A DNA stretch of 64,000 nucleotides, taken from positions 1 to 64,000 of the forward strand of contig CAJTMV010000007.1 of assembly GCA_910577225.1 (NCBI GenBank). The letters run 5' to 3'. Below the pieces are notes generated by a model that made no database searches, had not been told where the DNA came from, and worked only from the letters and a program-made list of their open reading frames with translations. This stretch comes from an uncultured Eubacterium sp. (GTDB lineage Bacteria > Bacillota > Clostridia > Lachnospirales > Lachnospiraceae). A program made the translations under genes and the position numbers. The stretch's first letter is position 1; the number at the start of each line of letters is the position of its first letter. Positions 25,708-33,731 of the stretch are shown one piece after another.

Positions 25708-26988
25708 TTGCGAGGGGCGCGTCAGGTAGGAAAAACATGGATTATGCAAGAGTTTGGCAGGCAATATTATGAGAGATGTGCTTATATCAGTATGGATGAG
25801 AACGAGAGGATGCAAGAGGTTTTCCGGGAAGCATTTGACATTGGCAGAATTATTGAAATGTTAGAAATAGAAGTGGGTTTTAAAATCAATCCTGAGAAAA
25901 CACTTATTATTTTTGATGAGGTACAGGAAATACCCAGAGCATTAAAGTCTTTAAAGTATTTTCAGGAATATGCACCTCAGTATCATATTATAGCGGCAGG
26001 TTCTTTTTTGGGGATTGCATTGCATGAAGGAACGTCGTTTCCGGTTGGAAAAGTTGATTTTTGTAATTTATATCCATTGACATTTCGGGAATTTTTACTG
26101 GCATGCGGGGAAGAGAAGCTGTTAGAAATATTAGACAGGAATGATCCGGACATCATGCAGGCATTTAAGACAAAGTATACGGATTATCTGAAATACTATT
26201 ACTATGTTGGGGGAATGCCGGAGGCCGTTTCGGAATTTATTACGAACAGAGATCTGAAGAGAGTAAGGGAAATCCAAAACAAGTTATTGTATGCCTATGA
26301 AAATGATTTGTCCAAGCATACTACAAAGGAAATTGTTACGCGAATCAGAATGTTGTGGAATTCTATTCCGGCTCAGTTGGCAAAAGAAAACAAAAAGTTT
26401 ATTTATGGATTAATTCGTGAAGGGGCCAGAGCCAGAGAATATGAGGCGGCCATCACATGGTTGACGGATGTGGGGTTGGTATATAGAATCAGCCGGGTGA
26501 AAAAGCCGGATTTTCCGCTTAGGGCGTATCAGGATTTTTCGGCATTCAAGTTGTTTGTTGTGGATGTTGGTTTGCTGGGTGCCATGTGCCGTTTGAATGC
26601 AAGAACAATTTTAGAAGGTAACAGGCTGTTTGAAGAATTTAAAGGGTCTTTGACGGAACAGTATGTTTTGCAGCAGTTAATTGTCAATTCGGAAAATGAT
26701 ATATTTTACTGGTCGTCGGAGAATGCTACTTCGGAGTTGGATTTTTTGATTCAAACAGATGATTGTATTGTTCCGCTGGAAGTAAAGGCAGAAGAAAACC
26801 TGCAGGCGAAAAGCTTAAAGGTTTTTGTACAGAAATATGGAGTAAGAGATGCTGTAAGGGTATCGATGTCTGGGTTTCGGGAGCAGGATTGGGTCACAAA
26901 TTTGCCGCTTTATAATATTGGGAATTTAAACCGGTATTTTAATGAAAAATATAATAATCATTTGAAGGAGAGGCATCATGAAAGTTAA
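25708..26988 (+). CDS. AAA_14/DUF4143 ATPase, probably 5'-truncated
   Basis: Called from TTG 25708, 426 aa. P-loop GARQVGKT at the very N-terminus, Walker B LIIFDEVQEIP, sensor-like IIAAGSFLG, and the C-terminal DUF4143 domain with PLEVKAEENLQAKSLKVF, a PD-(D/E)XK-like LEVKA motif. The frame is open back to 25669 and reads SFKKCEVDRKPLVL before the P-loop. Members of this family usually start 8-10 residues further upstream, so the true N-terminus seems cut off just after the spmA tail and its terminator. No good start or ribosome site is seen. The 3' end overlaps the NACHT gene by 11 bases. Confidence 0.75.
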   Translation: MRGARQVGKTWIMQEFGRQYYERCAYISMDENERMQEVFREAFDIGRIIEMLEIEVGFKINPEKTLIIFDEVQEIPRALKSLKYFQEYAPQYHIIAAGSFLGIALHEGTSFPVGKVDFCNLYPLTFREFLLACGEEKLLEILDRNDPDIMQAFKTKYTDYLKYYYYVGGMPEAVSEFITNRDLKRVREIQNKLLYAYENDLSKHTTKEIVTRIRMLWNSIPAQLAKENKKFIYGLIREGARAREYEAAITWLTDVGLVYRISRVKKPDFPLRAYQDFSAFKLFVVDVGLLGAMCRLNARTILEGNRLFEEFKGSLTEQYVLQQLIVNSENDIFYWSSENATSELDFLIQTDDCIVPLEVKAEENLQAKSLKVFVQKYGVRDAVRVSMSGFREQDWVTNLPLYNIGNLNRYFNEKYNNHLKERHHES

Positions 26989-29095
26989 CGAATTAACAGA
27001 ATTATACAAACTATATGGATTTGAAAAAGAATTTGTATCAAAAACAGAAAGTTTTATCGTGTTTAGTTATCATTTGGGTTTTTTTAATAATATTGAGTTT
27101 GTAAAATTAAAAAATGATAAGCTGACAGATTGCGAAATTACTGCAATGAAGAAGGAATATGAGAAAATAGGTTATAATTCTATTGTAGTGCATAGCTATG
27201 AGGGTCTATATGAGGCAGAAAAGTCTCTTTTTCAAGCTTTTTTTTATCCAGAGGAAAATAAGAAACGATTAAAACAGGAATATAATAATTTTTGCATACG
27301 TCAAAGTGAGAAATTACAGGGAATATTTGAATATATTGCTGGTTCTTTTCAGGATTCTAATTCTGTTATTAAAAGTGATTTAGTAAAATACATTATTGAA
27401 ACCAGACAAATAACTAATGCAAGACTTACAATAATGGAAGCAGCAGCTGGATATGGAAAAACTTGTACTGTTTATGAGATTATAAACAACTTACTGAATT
27501 CAGAAAAAATACAGGTTCCATTGTTTATTGAGCTATCAAAAAATCGAAATGCCAGATTATTTCGTTATGTGTTGCAAGATGAGATTGATAAAAAATTTAC
27601 TCAGCTGTCTTCAGCAGTAGTGATTCGCGAAATAAAAACAGGTCGTATACCTTTGATTATTGATGGATTTGACGAACTGATTGAACAAAAAAATGCGGTA
27701 TTAGATGATTCTGATGAGAGATCTTTATCTATGCTATCTACAATAGCAGATTTATTGGGGGATGATTCGAATGCTTGGATTTTGCTAACAACTAGAAATA
27801 GTGCTATTTTTAGTGGGGATTTATTTGAAGAATGGGTCATGTCAAAGTTAGGTAGAGGGTGTATTGTTGATAGACTACGTATTATGAAACCATCAGTTCA
27901 AGAATGGCTGGGTAATAGAATATATAAAATCATACAAGAAAAAGGAATTGATATAGAAGGAATGGCAAATCCTGTTTTATTGACGTTTTTAAAGAATATG
28001 AGTGAAAGTCAATTAGTAGTGCAGTTAAGTAATCAGGATTCTGTACTGGATCAATATTTGAGCCTGCTTTTAAACAGGGATCGTGAACGGTTGGATTTAT
28101 TATTAGATGAGGAAGAACAGCATACAATTTTAGAAAAATTGGCAGGAAGTTTTGCTCAGTATGATATAACATCAGAAACTAATGAATTTCTTCAGGATAT
28201 ATTAAAAGATATACTTGAAGATAAATTTCCAGAATTGCTTGGGCGATATCATAAAAGTGGAGAAGTAGATCCTGTTATTCAAACATCTCAGGAATATGTG
28301 CAGAGACTATCACATAGTTGCTTATTAGATAGGATTTCGCTTTTTCAAAATCAATATGGTTTTATTAATGAATTCATTTTGGGAATAATGGCAGGTGATG
28401 CGGTAAGGAATGGTTATTTATTACCTGAAGAGATTTCGGAAAGATATCTTGATATAATAACTACATCATATGAAGGTCGTGGTGAGAAAATCAGATTAGA
28501 TTTTTATAAAAAAATACAATATACTCTTAAGGACATAACAGCTGTGTGTAGGTTGAATGTCGAATGTGCATTGTTACATTGTCCAAACAGTAATTACAAA
28601 AATCAATATTTTCAGTCTCTTATATTTTCAAAATATATTTCATTTAGGAAAGAATATATATTTGATAATTGTATATTTGATAATTGCTTATTTGAAAACT
28701 GTAAAATTAGTGCATCCGTTTTTATGAAATGCAGGTTTTATAACTGTCAGTTTTATAATATTGTGGTAGAGGGAAAGCCTGATGAAGAATTAGTTTTTAT
28801 AAATTGCATTGGAGAAAAAGATTTGTGTGCTGAACATGAAGTACCAGTTTTAGGAGATTCGGGAGATGACTACGAGAAAATAGTATTAGAGCAGTTTTGG
28901 AAACCAGGATACTCTTCGGCTGAACTGAGGAGAACTTATACGGCTCTTTTTAAAGGTGTGAATCCGCAAAAGCATACTAATATACAGAAAGCAATTCAGA
29001 GCTTATTAAGAAAAGGTTTTATTCGGGAATTAAACATATGTTATGAATTGAATACAAATTATATGGGGGAAATAAAACATATTCTTGGAAGATAG
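26978..29095 (+). CDS. NACHT NTPase with pentapeptide-like repeats
   Basis: 705 aa. The N-terminal 110 residues are an unrecognised alpha/beta domain. The NACHT module has Walker A AAAGYGKT (155-162), extended Walker B PLIIDGFDEL (225-234) and sensor LLTTRNS (269-274), the standard NACHT marks. Residues 560-593 contain pentapeptide-like repeats (FDNCIFDNCLFENC), and the C-terminal 65 residues look like a winged helix. Bacterial NACHT proteins include anti-phage sensors that oligomerise on a trigger, so a defence role is plausible. Ribosome site GGAGAGG, overlapping the ATPase gene; the RelA/SpoT gene follows 13 bases after the stop. Low GC relative to the flanking spmA tails. Confidence 0.85.
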   Translation: MKVNELTELYKLYGFEKEFVSKTESFIVFSYHLGFFNNIEFVKLKNDKLTDCEITAMKKEYEKIGYNSIVVHSYEGLYEAEKSLFQAFFYPEENKKRLKQEYNNFCIRQSEKLQGIFEYIAGSFQDSNSVIKSDLVKYIIETRQITNARLTIMEAAAGYGKTCTVYEIINNLLNSEKIQVPLFIELSKNRNARLFRYVLQDEIDKKFTQLSSAVVIREIKTGRIPLIIDGFDELIEQKNAVLDDSDERSLSMLSTIADLLGDDSNAWILLTTRNSAIFSGDLFEEWVMSKLGRGCIVDRLRIMKPSVQEWLGNRIYKIIQEKGIDIEGMANPVLLTFLKNMSESQLVVQLSNQDSVLDQYLSLLLNRDRERLDLLLDEEEQHTILEKLAGSFAQYDITSETNEFLQDILKDILEDKFPELLGRYHKSGEVDPVIQTSQEYVQRLSHSCLLDRISLFQNQYGFINEFILGIMAGDAVRNGYLLPEEISERYLDIITTSYEGRGEKIRLDFYKKIQYTLKDITAVCRLNVECALLHCPNSNYKNQYFQSLIFSKYISFRKEYIFDNCIFDNCLFENCKISASVFMKCRFYNCQFYNIVVEGKPDEELVFINCIGEKDLCAEHEVPVLGDSGDDYEKIVLEQFWKPGYSSAELRRTYTALFKGVNPQKHTNIQKAIQSLLRKGFIRELNICYELNTNYMGEIKHILGR

Positions 29096-29108
29096 TAGAG
29101 GAGAATTT

Positions 29109-30065
29109 ATGAAAGAAGTACAGGATATAAATGAAAGGGATATATATACGTTAATAAATGGAAACACAGCAGACAGAGAATTACTTTCTAAGATTTCGCA
29201 GGGCTTAGATAAGGCAGGGATTTATTACCGCATTTTTGCAAGAATAAAAGCTGCTCACTCAACAGCAATTAAGTTGATTGAAAAAGAGGATAAGTATAAA
29301 GGCCGAAAAAAAGGAATGCAAGATATAATAGGTGTGCGAGTGGCTCTTTATTACCATGATGATATACTTGTATGCAAAAAGATTCTTTCCAGTATGTTTC
29401 AATTAATTCCAGAAGACTCAGAGGAAGATGTTCCGAAAGCGGAAAATTTTTCGCCTATCAGAAGAAATTTTGTATTCCATTTACCTGATGATATTATTGA
29501 ATTGTTTCCGCAATATTTATGGGAAAACTATCGCATTGAAAAGACATTCGAGTTACAACTAAGGACGATATTTTCTGAAGGATGGTACGAGGTTGAACAC
29601 GACGTTCGATATAAACATAGAGAGGAGTGGAAAGATAAGAAGTATTATGAATATCATCGTGGATTAAATAGTATTAATGCCACACTTGAAGTTTGCGATC
29701 ATGAAATTGTACGTTGCTTGGAAGATTTGGCGTATGATTGCTATAAGCAAGGGGAAATACAGCGGATGTTAAGATATAAACTAAGGATTCACTTTGAAAA
29801 AGAAGATATTTCAAATGAATTAATAAGTGCAATGAATAGTACAGATAGTTTTGTTAAAAAGATTTATCAGATGGACAGAGGAGAGATATTGTGTTGTATT
29901 TCGCATCCTGAAATGACACATTTGCTTAAAACTATGGAGAATATTATTTTTTTATGTAATGAATTACATATACAAAATAGCAGTATAAGAAATTTAGCCA
30001 GCCCTCTATTATTAAACAAATTGAATAAGGGAATTCGGGCTTTCAAAAATATTAAAGAAGAATGA
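29109..30065 (+). CDS. RelA/SpoT-domain protein, atypical
   Basis: 318 aa from ATG 29109 with AGAGGAG upstream. The RelA/SpoT nucleotidyltransferase fold is seen in RIKAAHSTAIKLI, DIIGVRVALYYHDDI (72-86), FELQLRTIFSEGWYEVEH (147-164) and RYKHREEW. The catalytic-type residues D72 and E148 are kept. The G-loop that stacks guanine (GYRSLH in synthetases) is replaced by PIRRNFVFHLP near 116-126, so the nucleotide acceptor may not be GDP/GTP. The C-terminal 150 residues are helical and unrecognised. Toxic small alarmone synthetase relatives act in anti-phage abortive infection; pairing with a NACHT sensor suggests it is the effector (inference). Confidence 0.78.
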   Translation: MKEVQDINERDIYTLINGNTADRELLSKISQGLDKAGIYYRIFARIKAAHSTAIKLIEKEDKYKGRKKGMQDIIGVRVALYYHDDILVCKKILSSMFQLIPEDSEEDVPKAENFSPIRRNFVFHLPDDIIELFPQYLWENYRIEKTFELQLRTIFSEGWYEVEHDVRYKHREEWKDKKYYEYHRGLNSINATLEVCDHEIVRCLEDLAYDCYKQGEIQRMLRYKLRIHFEKEDISNELISAMNSTDSFVKKIYQMDRGEILCCISHPEMTHLLKTMENIIFLCNELHIQNSSIRNLASPLLLNKLNKGIRAFKNIKEE

Positions 30066-30118
30066 TATTATTCTCAGCAGTGGAAAAGGATAAAACGGAA
30101 AACCTTTTATTTGAAAAG

Positions 30119-30144
30119 TTCGTGTCATTAACTTGACACAAGGG
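30119..30144 (+). repeat. element-end junction motif, copy 1
   Basis: TTCGTGTCATTAAC followed by TTGACACAAGGG. It contains an inverted repeat GTGTCA-6 bp-TGACAC. The same motif precedes every downstream spmA tail (35852, 36216 and 38051) but not spmA itself. Confidence 0.85.
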
Positions 30145-30432
30145 GGATTACGGGCGATGGAAGAGCTTTCAAAGCTGGAGGACGACAGGAGGCGGGGTAG
30201 ACTTCCGGGACCGGTGAGAAAGAAGGGAATTGCCAGTAATGAGATGTGTACGTTTTTAATTATTAATATTTCCTCCTTACAGTTGATTCCGGTGAATGTG
30301 ATTGCTTATCGGAGTCAGTACGGGAGTGTGAATCCGGCGGCTATTGTGGGGCCGGGAATTGTGGCTACGGCGGTGAGTACGCTGGTGGCGGTTATATTTT
30401 GTAAAATGATGGATGGAAAGCGGAGGATATAA
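30145..30432 (+). pseudogene. spmA 3'-end copy 2 (frame intact)
   Basis: Reads GGLRAMEELSKLEDD, a shortened linker, then ASNEMCTFLIINISSLQLIP to MDGKRRI and a stop, all in frame. The linker differs from spmA and codons differ at many synonymous sites. It lacks the first half of spmA and any proper start, so it is not a gene on its own. Followed by its own hairpin. Confidence 0.88.
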
Positions 30433-30446
30433 CATCTTCCGCTTTC
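30416..30446 (+). terminator. hairpin at the end of spmA copy 2
   Basis: GAAAGCGGAGGAT / ATCTTCCGCTTTC, a 13-bp stem with one G-T pair, overlapping the tail stop codon as in spmA. No clear T-run. Confidence 0.65.
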
Positions 30447-30487
30447 GTGGTATTCAAGAAGAGAAGAAAAAGAGTTTTGAAAGTATA

Positions 30488-30516
30488 TTGAGAGAAACTG
30501 TTTTTTAGGGTATACT
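30488..30516 (+). promoter_or_regulatory. promoter of the second unit's cargo
   Basis: TTGAGA (30488-30493), 17-bp spacer, TATACT (30511-30516). It lies immediately before the first cargo gene of the second unit, so the cargo is transcribed independently of spmA. Confidence 0.7.
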
Positions 30517-30542
30517 AAATAATTAAGATGTAAAGCATTTTG

Positions 30543-30842
30543 ATGTATGTGATTGGAACGAAGGAATTACGGGGATTGTGGCAGGCAAATGGAAAACCTT
30601 TTTACGACAATACTCCGATTTGGACAGACAGAACGTTATTAATTGATTATGAGTCGTGGTTTTTGCAGAAGAAAGTTTCAGGAGATTTAAATATGATTCG
30701 CACTACGTCTATTGCCCGGAATTTTTTTGATGATGTAATTAATTATGTGAAAAATCGTAAATTTTTTGAGAATAAGCCCATTAAATTGTTAACCTATCAT
30801 TATTCGCCAAATGAATTATTGTCCTTACAACAAATATTATAA
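30543..30842 (+). CDS. hypothetical small protein
   Basis: 99 aa from ATG 30543 (TTG 30540 also possible). No ribosome site is clear; the gene is about 27 bases from the -10 box. No signal peptide, no recognised domain. It contains aromatic-rich segments (GLWQANGKPFYDN, LIDYESWFLQKK) and ends LLSLQQIL. It precedes the DUF262 gene by 32 bases and may belong to that module, or be the remnant of a larger gene. Confidence 0.5.
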   Translation: MYVIGTKELRGLWQANGKPFYDNTPIWTDRTLLIDYESWFLQKKVSGDLNMIRTTSIARNFFDDVINYVKNRKFFENKPIKLLTYHYSPNELLSLQQIL

Positions 30843-30874
30843 TACAAATCAAAGAATCTGAGGAGGAAACGATA

Positions 30875-32008
30875 TTGAGCATGACGAGCGATTTAAAAGG
30901 AATTAGTATTCAACAATATAAGACAGATGTTGGATTTCGTACATTGGTAGAAGGTGTAAACGAAAATTTGTATATTATACCCAAATATCAGAGAAAATAT
31001 CGTTGGAGTAAGGAACAGGTTATTTCGTTAGTTGAATCATTGATTCGTGGTTTACCGATTCCGCCAATTTATACTTGCAGAAACAGTGAGAATCAATTGG
31101 AAATCCTGGATGGACAACAGCGTGTTTTGAGCTTGTTTTTTTATTATATAGGTTATTATTTAGACAAAAGTAAGAGTAATTCTGTAGATTTTTCAGAAAT
31201 CCAGGTGCATAACATTCCTTTTAAAGAAGCCTTGACAAGCCAACTGGCATTAGAAGAACTTCATATTCAGCTAAAAAATGAAGATGAAAAAATTTTTAAT
31301 GTAGATTATTCTTCTCTTCCTATGGAAATGAAAAGACGCATAGACTATACGTCAATTACTGTTATAGAAATAAAAATTGATGACGAAAAACAACGTACAA
31401 AAATTTTAAGAAAAATTTTTGAAAATTTAAATGCTAAAGGTTCTCTTTTAACGCAGCAGGAATTGAGAAATGGAATATATGTATGTGATTTTTATACTAT
31501 GCTGCAGGAATATAACAGGCATGATAATAAATGGCGAAAAATATGGGGGAAAGAGGATGCTGCAGAACGCGACATGGAAACTCTTTTGCGATTTTGTGCA
31601 TTGAAAAAGTATGTCAGAATCGAGCAAAAGGATTCAATAAATTTTAATTTTATCATAGAAAACTATCATAGTTCCTATACAAAATTGTTAGATAAGTTTT
31701 CAGAAGAGTCCATGAAATTTGATAAAAATCAAATTAAAGAATATAGAAATAGTTTGAGTTGCTTTTTTGATTTATTTAAAGTAAATGTAACACAGTCATC
31801 AAAGGTGGCCTTATTGGAGAGTTTCTATATTGTTTATGAGAAATTGGGGGTTCATAAACCAGTTACATCTGTAATATATAACAAAATATTACATGATCCA
31901 AGATATATATCCCATGCGCGGCAGGGAACAGTTAAAATGAAAAGCATGAATGAAAGGTGGAAAACAGTGTATGAAATTTGGTCTGGAGATGATAAATCAT
32001 ATCATTGA
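30875..32008 (+). CDS. DUF262 (GmrS-like/ParB-fold) protein
   Basis: 377 aa from TTG 30875, where AGGAGG is well placed; ATG 30881 is the alternative. The N-terminus carries the DUF262 marks IPKYQRKYRWSKEQVISLVESLI-type sequence (35-57) and ILDGQQRVLSL (77-87), with DGQQR corresponding to the conserved motif of the ParB/Srx-like fold. The middle has ENLNAKGSLLTQQELRNG, also typical. The C-terminal DUF1524 HNH nuclease found in GmrSD restriction enzymes is missing, so this is a stand-alone DUF262 protein partnered with an ATPase. Its 3' end overlaps the ATPase gene by 38 bases. Confidence 0.85.
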   Translation: MSMTSDLKGISIQQYKTDVGFRTLVEGVNENLYIIPKYQRKYRWSKEQVISLVESLIRGLPIPPIYTCRNSENQLEILDGQQRVLSLFFYYIGYYLDKSKSNSVDFSEIQVHNIPFKEALTSQLALEELHIQLKNEDEKIFNVDYSSLPMEMKRRIDYTSITVIEIKIDDEKQRTKILRKIFENLNAKGSLLTQQELRNGIYVCDFYTMLQEYNRHDNKWRKIWGKEDAAERDMETLLRFCALKKYVRIEQKDSINFNFIIENYHSSYTKLLDKFSEESMKFDKNQIKEYRNSLSCFFDLFKVNVTQSSKVALLESFYIVYEKLGVHKPVTSVIYNKILHDPRYISHARQGTVKMKSMNERWKTVYEIWSGDDKSYH

Positions 32009-32918
32009 CAAAATATACAAAGAAGAATTGCCTTATACAGACAGCATTATCATAGGAGAGAACTCTAGCGGAAAAACATTATTATTAAAACTATTTATAG
32101 AGAAGACAAAAAATGATAGGGCTGTATATTTTATTGATGCGGTTAACCGTGTATTTGATGTAAAGAAAGTTTCCAAAACAGATAAAAGTCCAAAGTATAA
32201 GAAAACAATTATAGATACAAGATTACAAGATATGAACTTTAATTTGGTTGATTCTTTTAATTGTTTTGGAACTTTAACAGAAAGGGTAGAAATTATTTAT
32301 CAATTGTATGAAAAAGAAGTTCAAGATTTATTTTTTGAATTAACAAACGACAGGTTTAAAATAGATTATGATGCTCCAATAGGGGAAGTAGATTTCGGAA
32401 ATGGAAAGGGTTTATTATCAAGCGGTTATCAGGCAATAATACGCATATTACTTGAATTACTCTATTATCAGGATATGGAAATTAAAGTGAACGCACTGCA
32501 ATATGCATGGGTTGTAATAGATGAATTGGACGAATACTTATCTCCCAGATATTCTGCTGCGATTTTGAGATTTTTGAAGAAAACATTTCCATGGGCAAGA
32601 TGGATTGTGACAACACATTCTTGCGACTTAGTAGCATCCACAAACGATTCTAATCTGATAATTTTAGATAATGGCAGTTATGAAGTTGCAGACAGTAATG
32701 ACTTTACATCTATTTCAGAAGTACAGATCATTTTTGATCGAATATTCGGAAATCATGAGGTCTTCGGATTAGAGGTTGAAAATATATTAAGAAGGTTGCT
32801 GAATAATAAGATTAATGGCGCATGGGGAGAAAAAGATGAAGAATGTCTTGAACAGATAGAAAGCAGGAAATTGACTGCTTCACAGCAAATAATAGTACAT
32901 CAAATACGAGAATGGTGA
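31971..32918 (+). CDS. AAA family (ABC/SMC-like) ATPase
   Basis: 315 aa from ATG 31971, with AAAGGTGG upstream; the frame opens at 31950. Walker A GENSSGKT (29-36), signature-like LLSSGYQAIIRIL (148-160), Walker B WVVIDELDEYLSP (180-192) and H-loop TTHS (213-217, H216), the arrangement of the AAA_15/AAA_21 group used in many defence systems. The coiled-coil insertion usual in OLD/SMC-type proteins is very short here. It forms an overlapping operon with the DUF262 gene and a third, frameshifted gene. Confidence 0.82.
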   Translation: MKFGLEMINHIIDKIYKEELPYTDSIIIGENSSGKTLLLKLFIEKTKNDRAVYFIDAVNRVFDVKKVSKTDKSPKYKKTIIDTRLQDMNFNLVDSFNCFGTLTERVEIIYQLYEKEVQDLFFELTNDRFKIDYDAPIGEVDFGNGKGLLSSGYQAIIRILLELLYYQDMEIKVNALQYAWVVIDELDEYLSPRYSAAILRFLKKTFPWARWIVTTHSCDLVASTNDSNLIILDNGSYEVADSNDFTSISEVQIIFDRIFGNHEVFGLEVENILRRLLNNKINGAWGEKDEECLEQIESRKLTASQQIIVHQIREW

Positions 32919-32925
32919 GTGTTAA

Positions 32926-33547
32926 ATGGAAGATTTTTTGTTACTTGAGATGCCCGTATTTCAGCCACATTATAAAAAATGGAAAAAATATGGCTATACA
33001 AATTCAACAGAAAAAGTTAATTTAAAGGACACTGCGTATTGGAGAAAAAAAGAGAAAAATACCTAAAAACGATATCATTCAATATGAGGAATCTAGTAAA
33101 TGTTCAACTAACTGCCGTAAACAATGTACCGTTCCTTGTAAAGCATTAAGGAGTTTACAAAAAAAGTACAGCAGTCTTATTGATGCAGAAATTGTGTTGC
33201 AGCCTATGGGTATTCAGGGCAAGGATTCAAATGAAAAACTAATTTTGCAATATAATGTTATGAATATGGAATTTGAACCTGCCAAAGATTCACATACATA
33301 TTCTGACAGTGAACTTCGATTTATAGAAGCACATATAAAAAGATTTCGATTAAACGACCCTCAATACCGTACTCAGCAATTATTTGATTTTGTAAAAAAT
33401 GTTATAGATAATAATGGAAATCTTCCAAAATACGAGTACAATAATTTAATCGTAAAGTTATTTTGTGAGAAGCTATCGAACAAATCATCAGAAGAAATAT
33501 TTAAGATTTGTAAAAATATCTTTATTATTACATTTGCTAAAATGTAG
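32926..33547 (+). pseudogene. third gene of the DUF262-AAA module, frameshifted in an A7 run
   Basis: ATG 32926, 7 bases after the ATPase stop, opens a 46-codon frame (MEDFLLLEMPVFQPHYKKWK...) ending at 33064. A second frame begins in the same region and runs to 33547, carrying a cysteine cluster C-x3-C-x3-C-x3-C (CSTNCRKQCTVPC) then about 140 more residues. Removing one A from the run of seven A's at 33045-33051 joins the two into one protein of about 206 aa. This is therefore one gene with a single-base insertion, a contingency switch or an assembly error. A TTG at 33194 could start only a partial protein. The family is not recognised. Confidence 0.65.
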
Positions 33548-33639
33548 AGATTTATTTCGCAAGGATGATCAGCTATAAATTGTCCTTATATTTAAAGATG
33601 GAAAGTTTTCTTAAATCGGCAAACAATACTACGATTCAA

Positions 33640-33647
33640 AAAATATT
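33640..33647. repeat. IS66 target-site duplication, left copy
   Basis: AAAATATT, repeated exactly at 35837-35844 on the other side of the element. Eight bases is the usual duplication for the IS66 family. Confidence 0.9.
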
Positions 33648-33731
33648 GTTACCATTCACAGTTGATTTAAAAGCACGTCGAATATCCAGAGATTTTTCTC
33701 TGGATACTGGCGTGCTTTTATGTTTAAAAGA

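Noticed and set aside
30133..30432. Separate small membrane-protein gene (and similar frames at 35891 and 36253)
   Set aside because: They are 3' fragments of spmA without the first half, starting at TTG or out-of-frame ATG codons within the tail.
30875..32008. GmrSD type IV restriction enzyme
   Set aside because: Only the DUF262 part is present; no DUF1524 HNH nuclease domain in this or the neighbouring genes.
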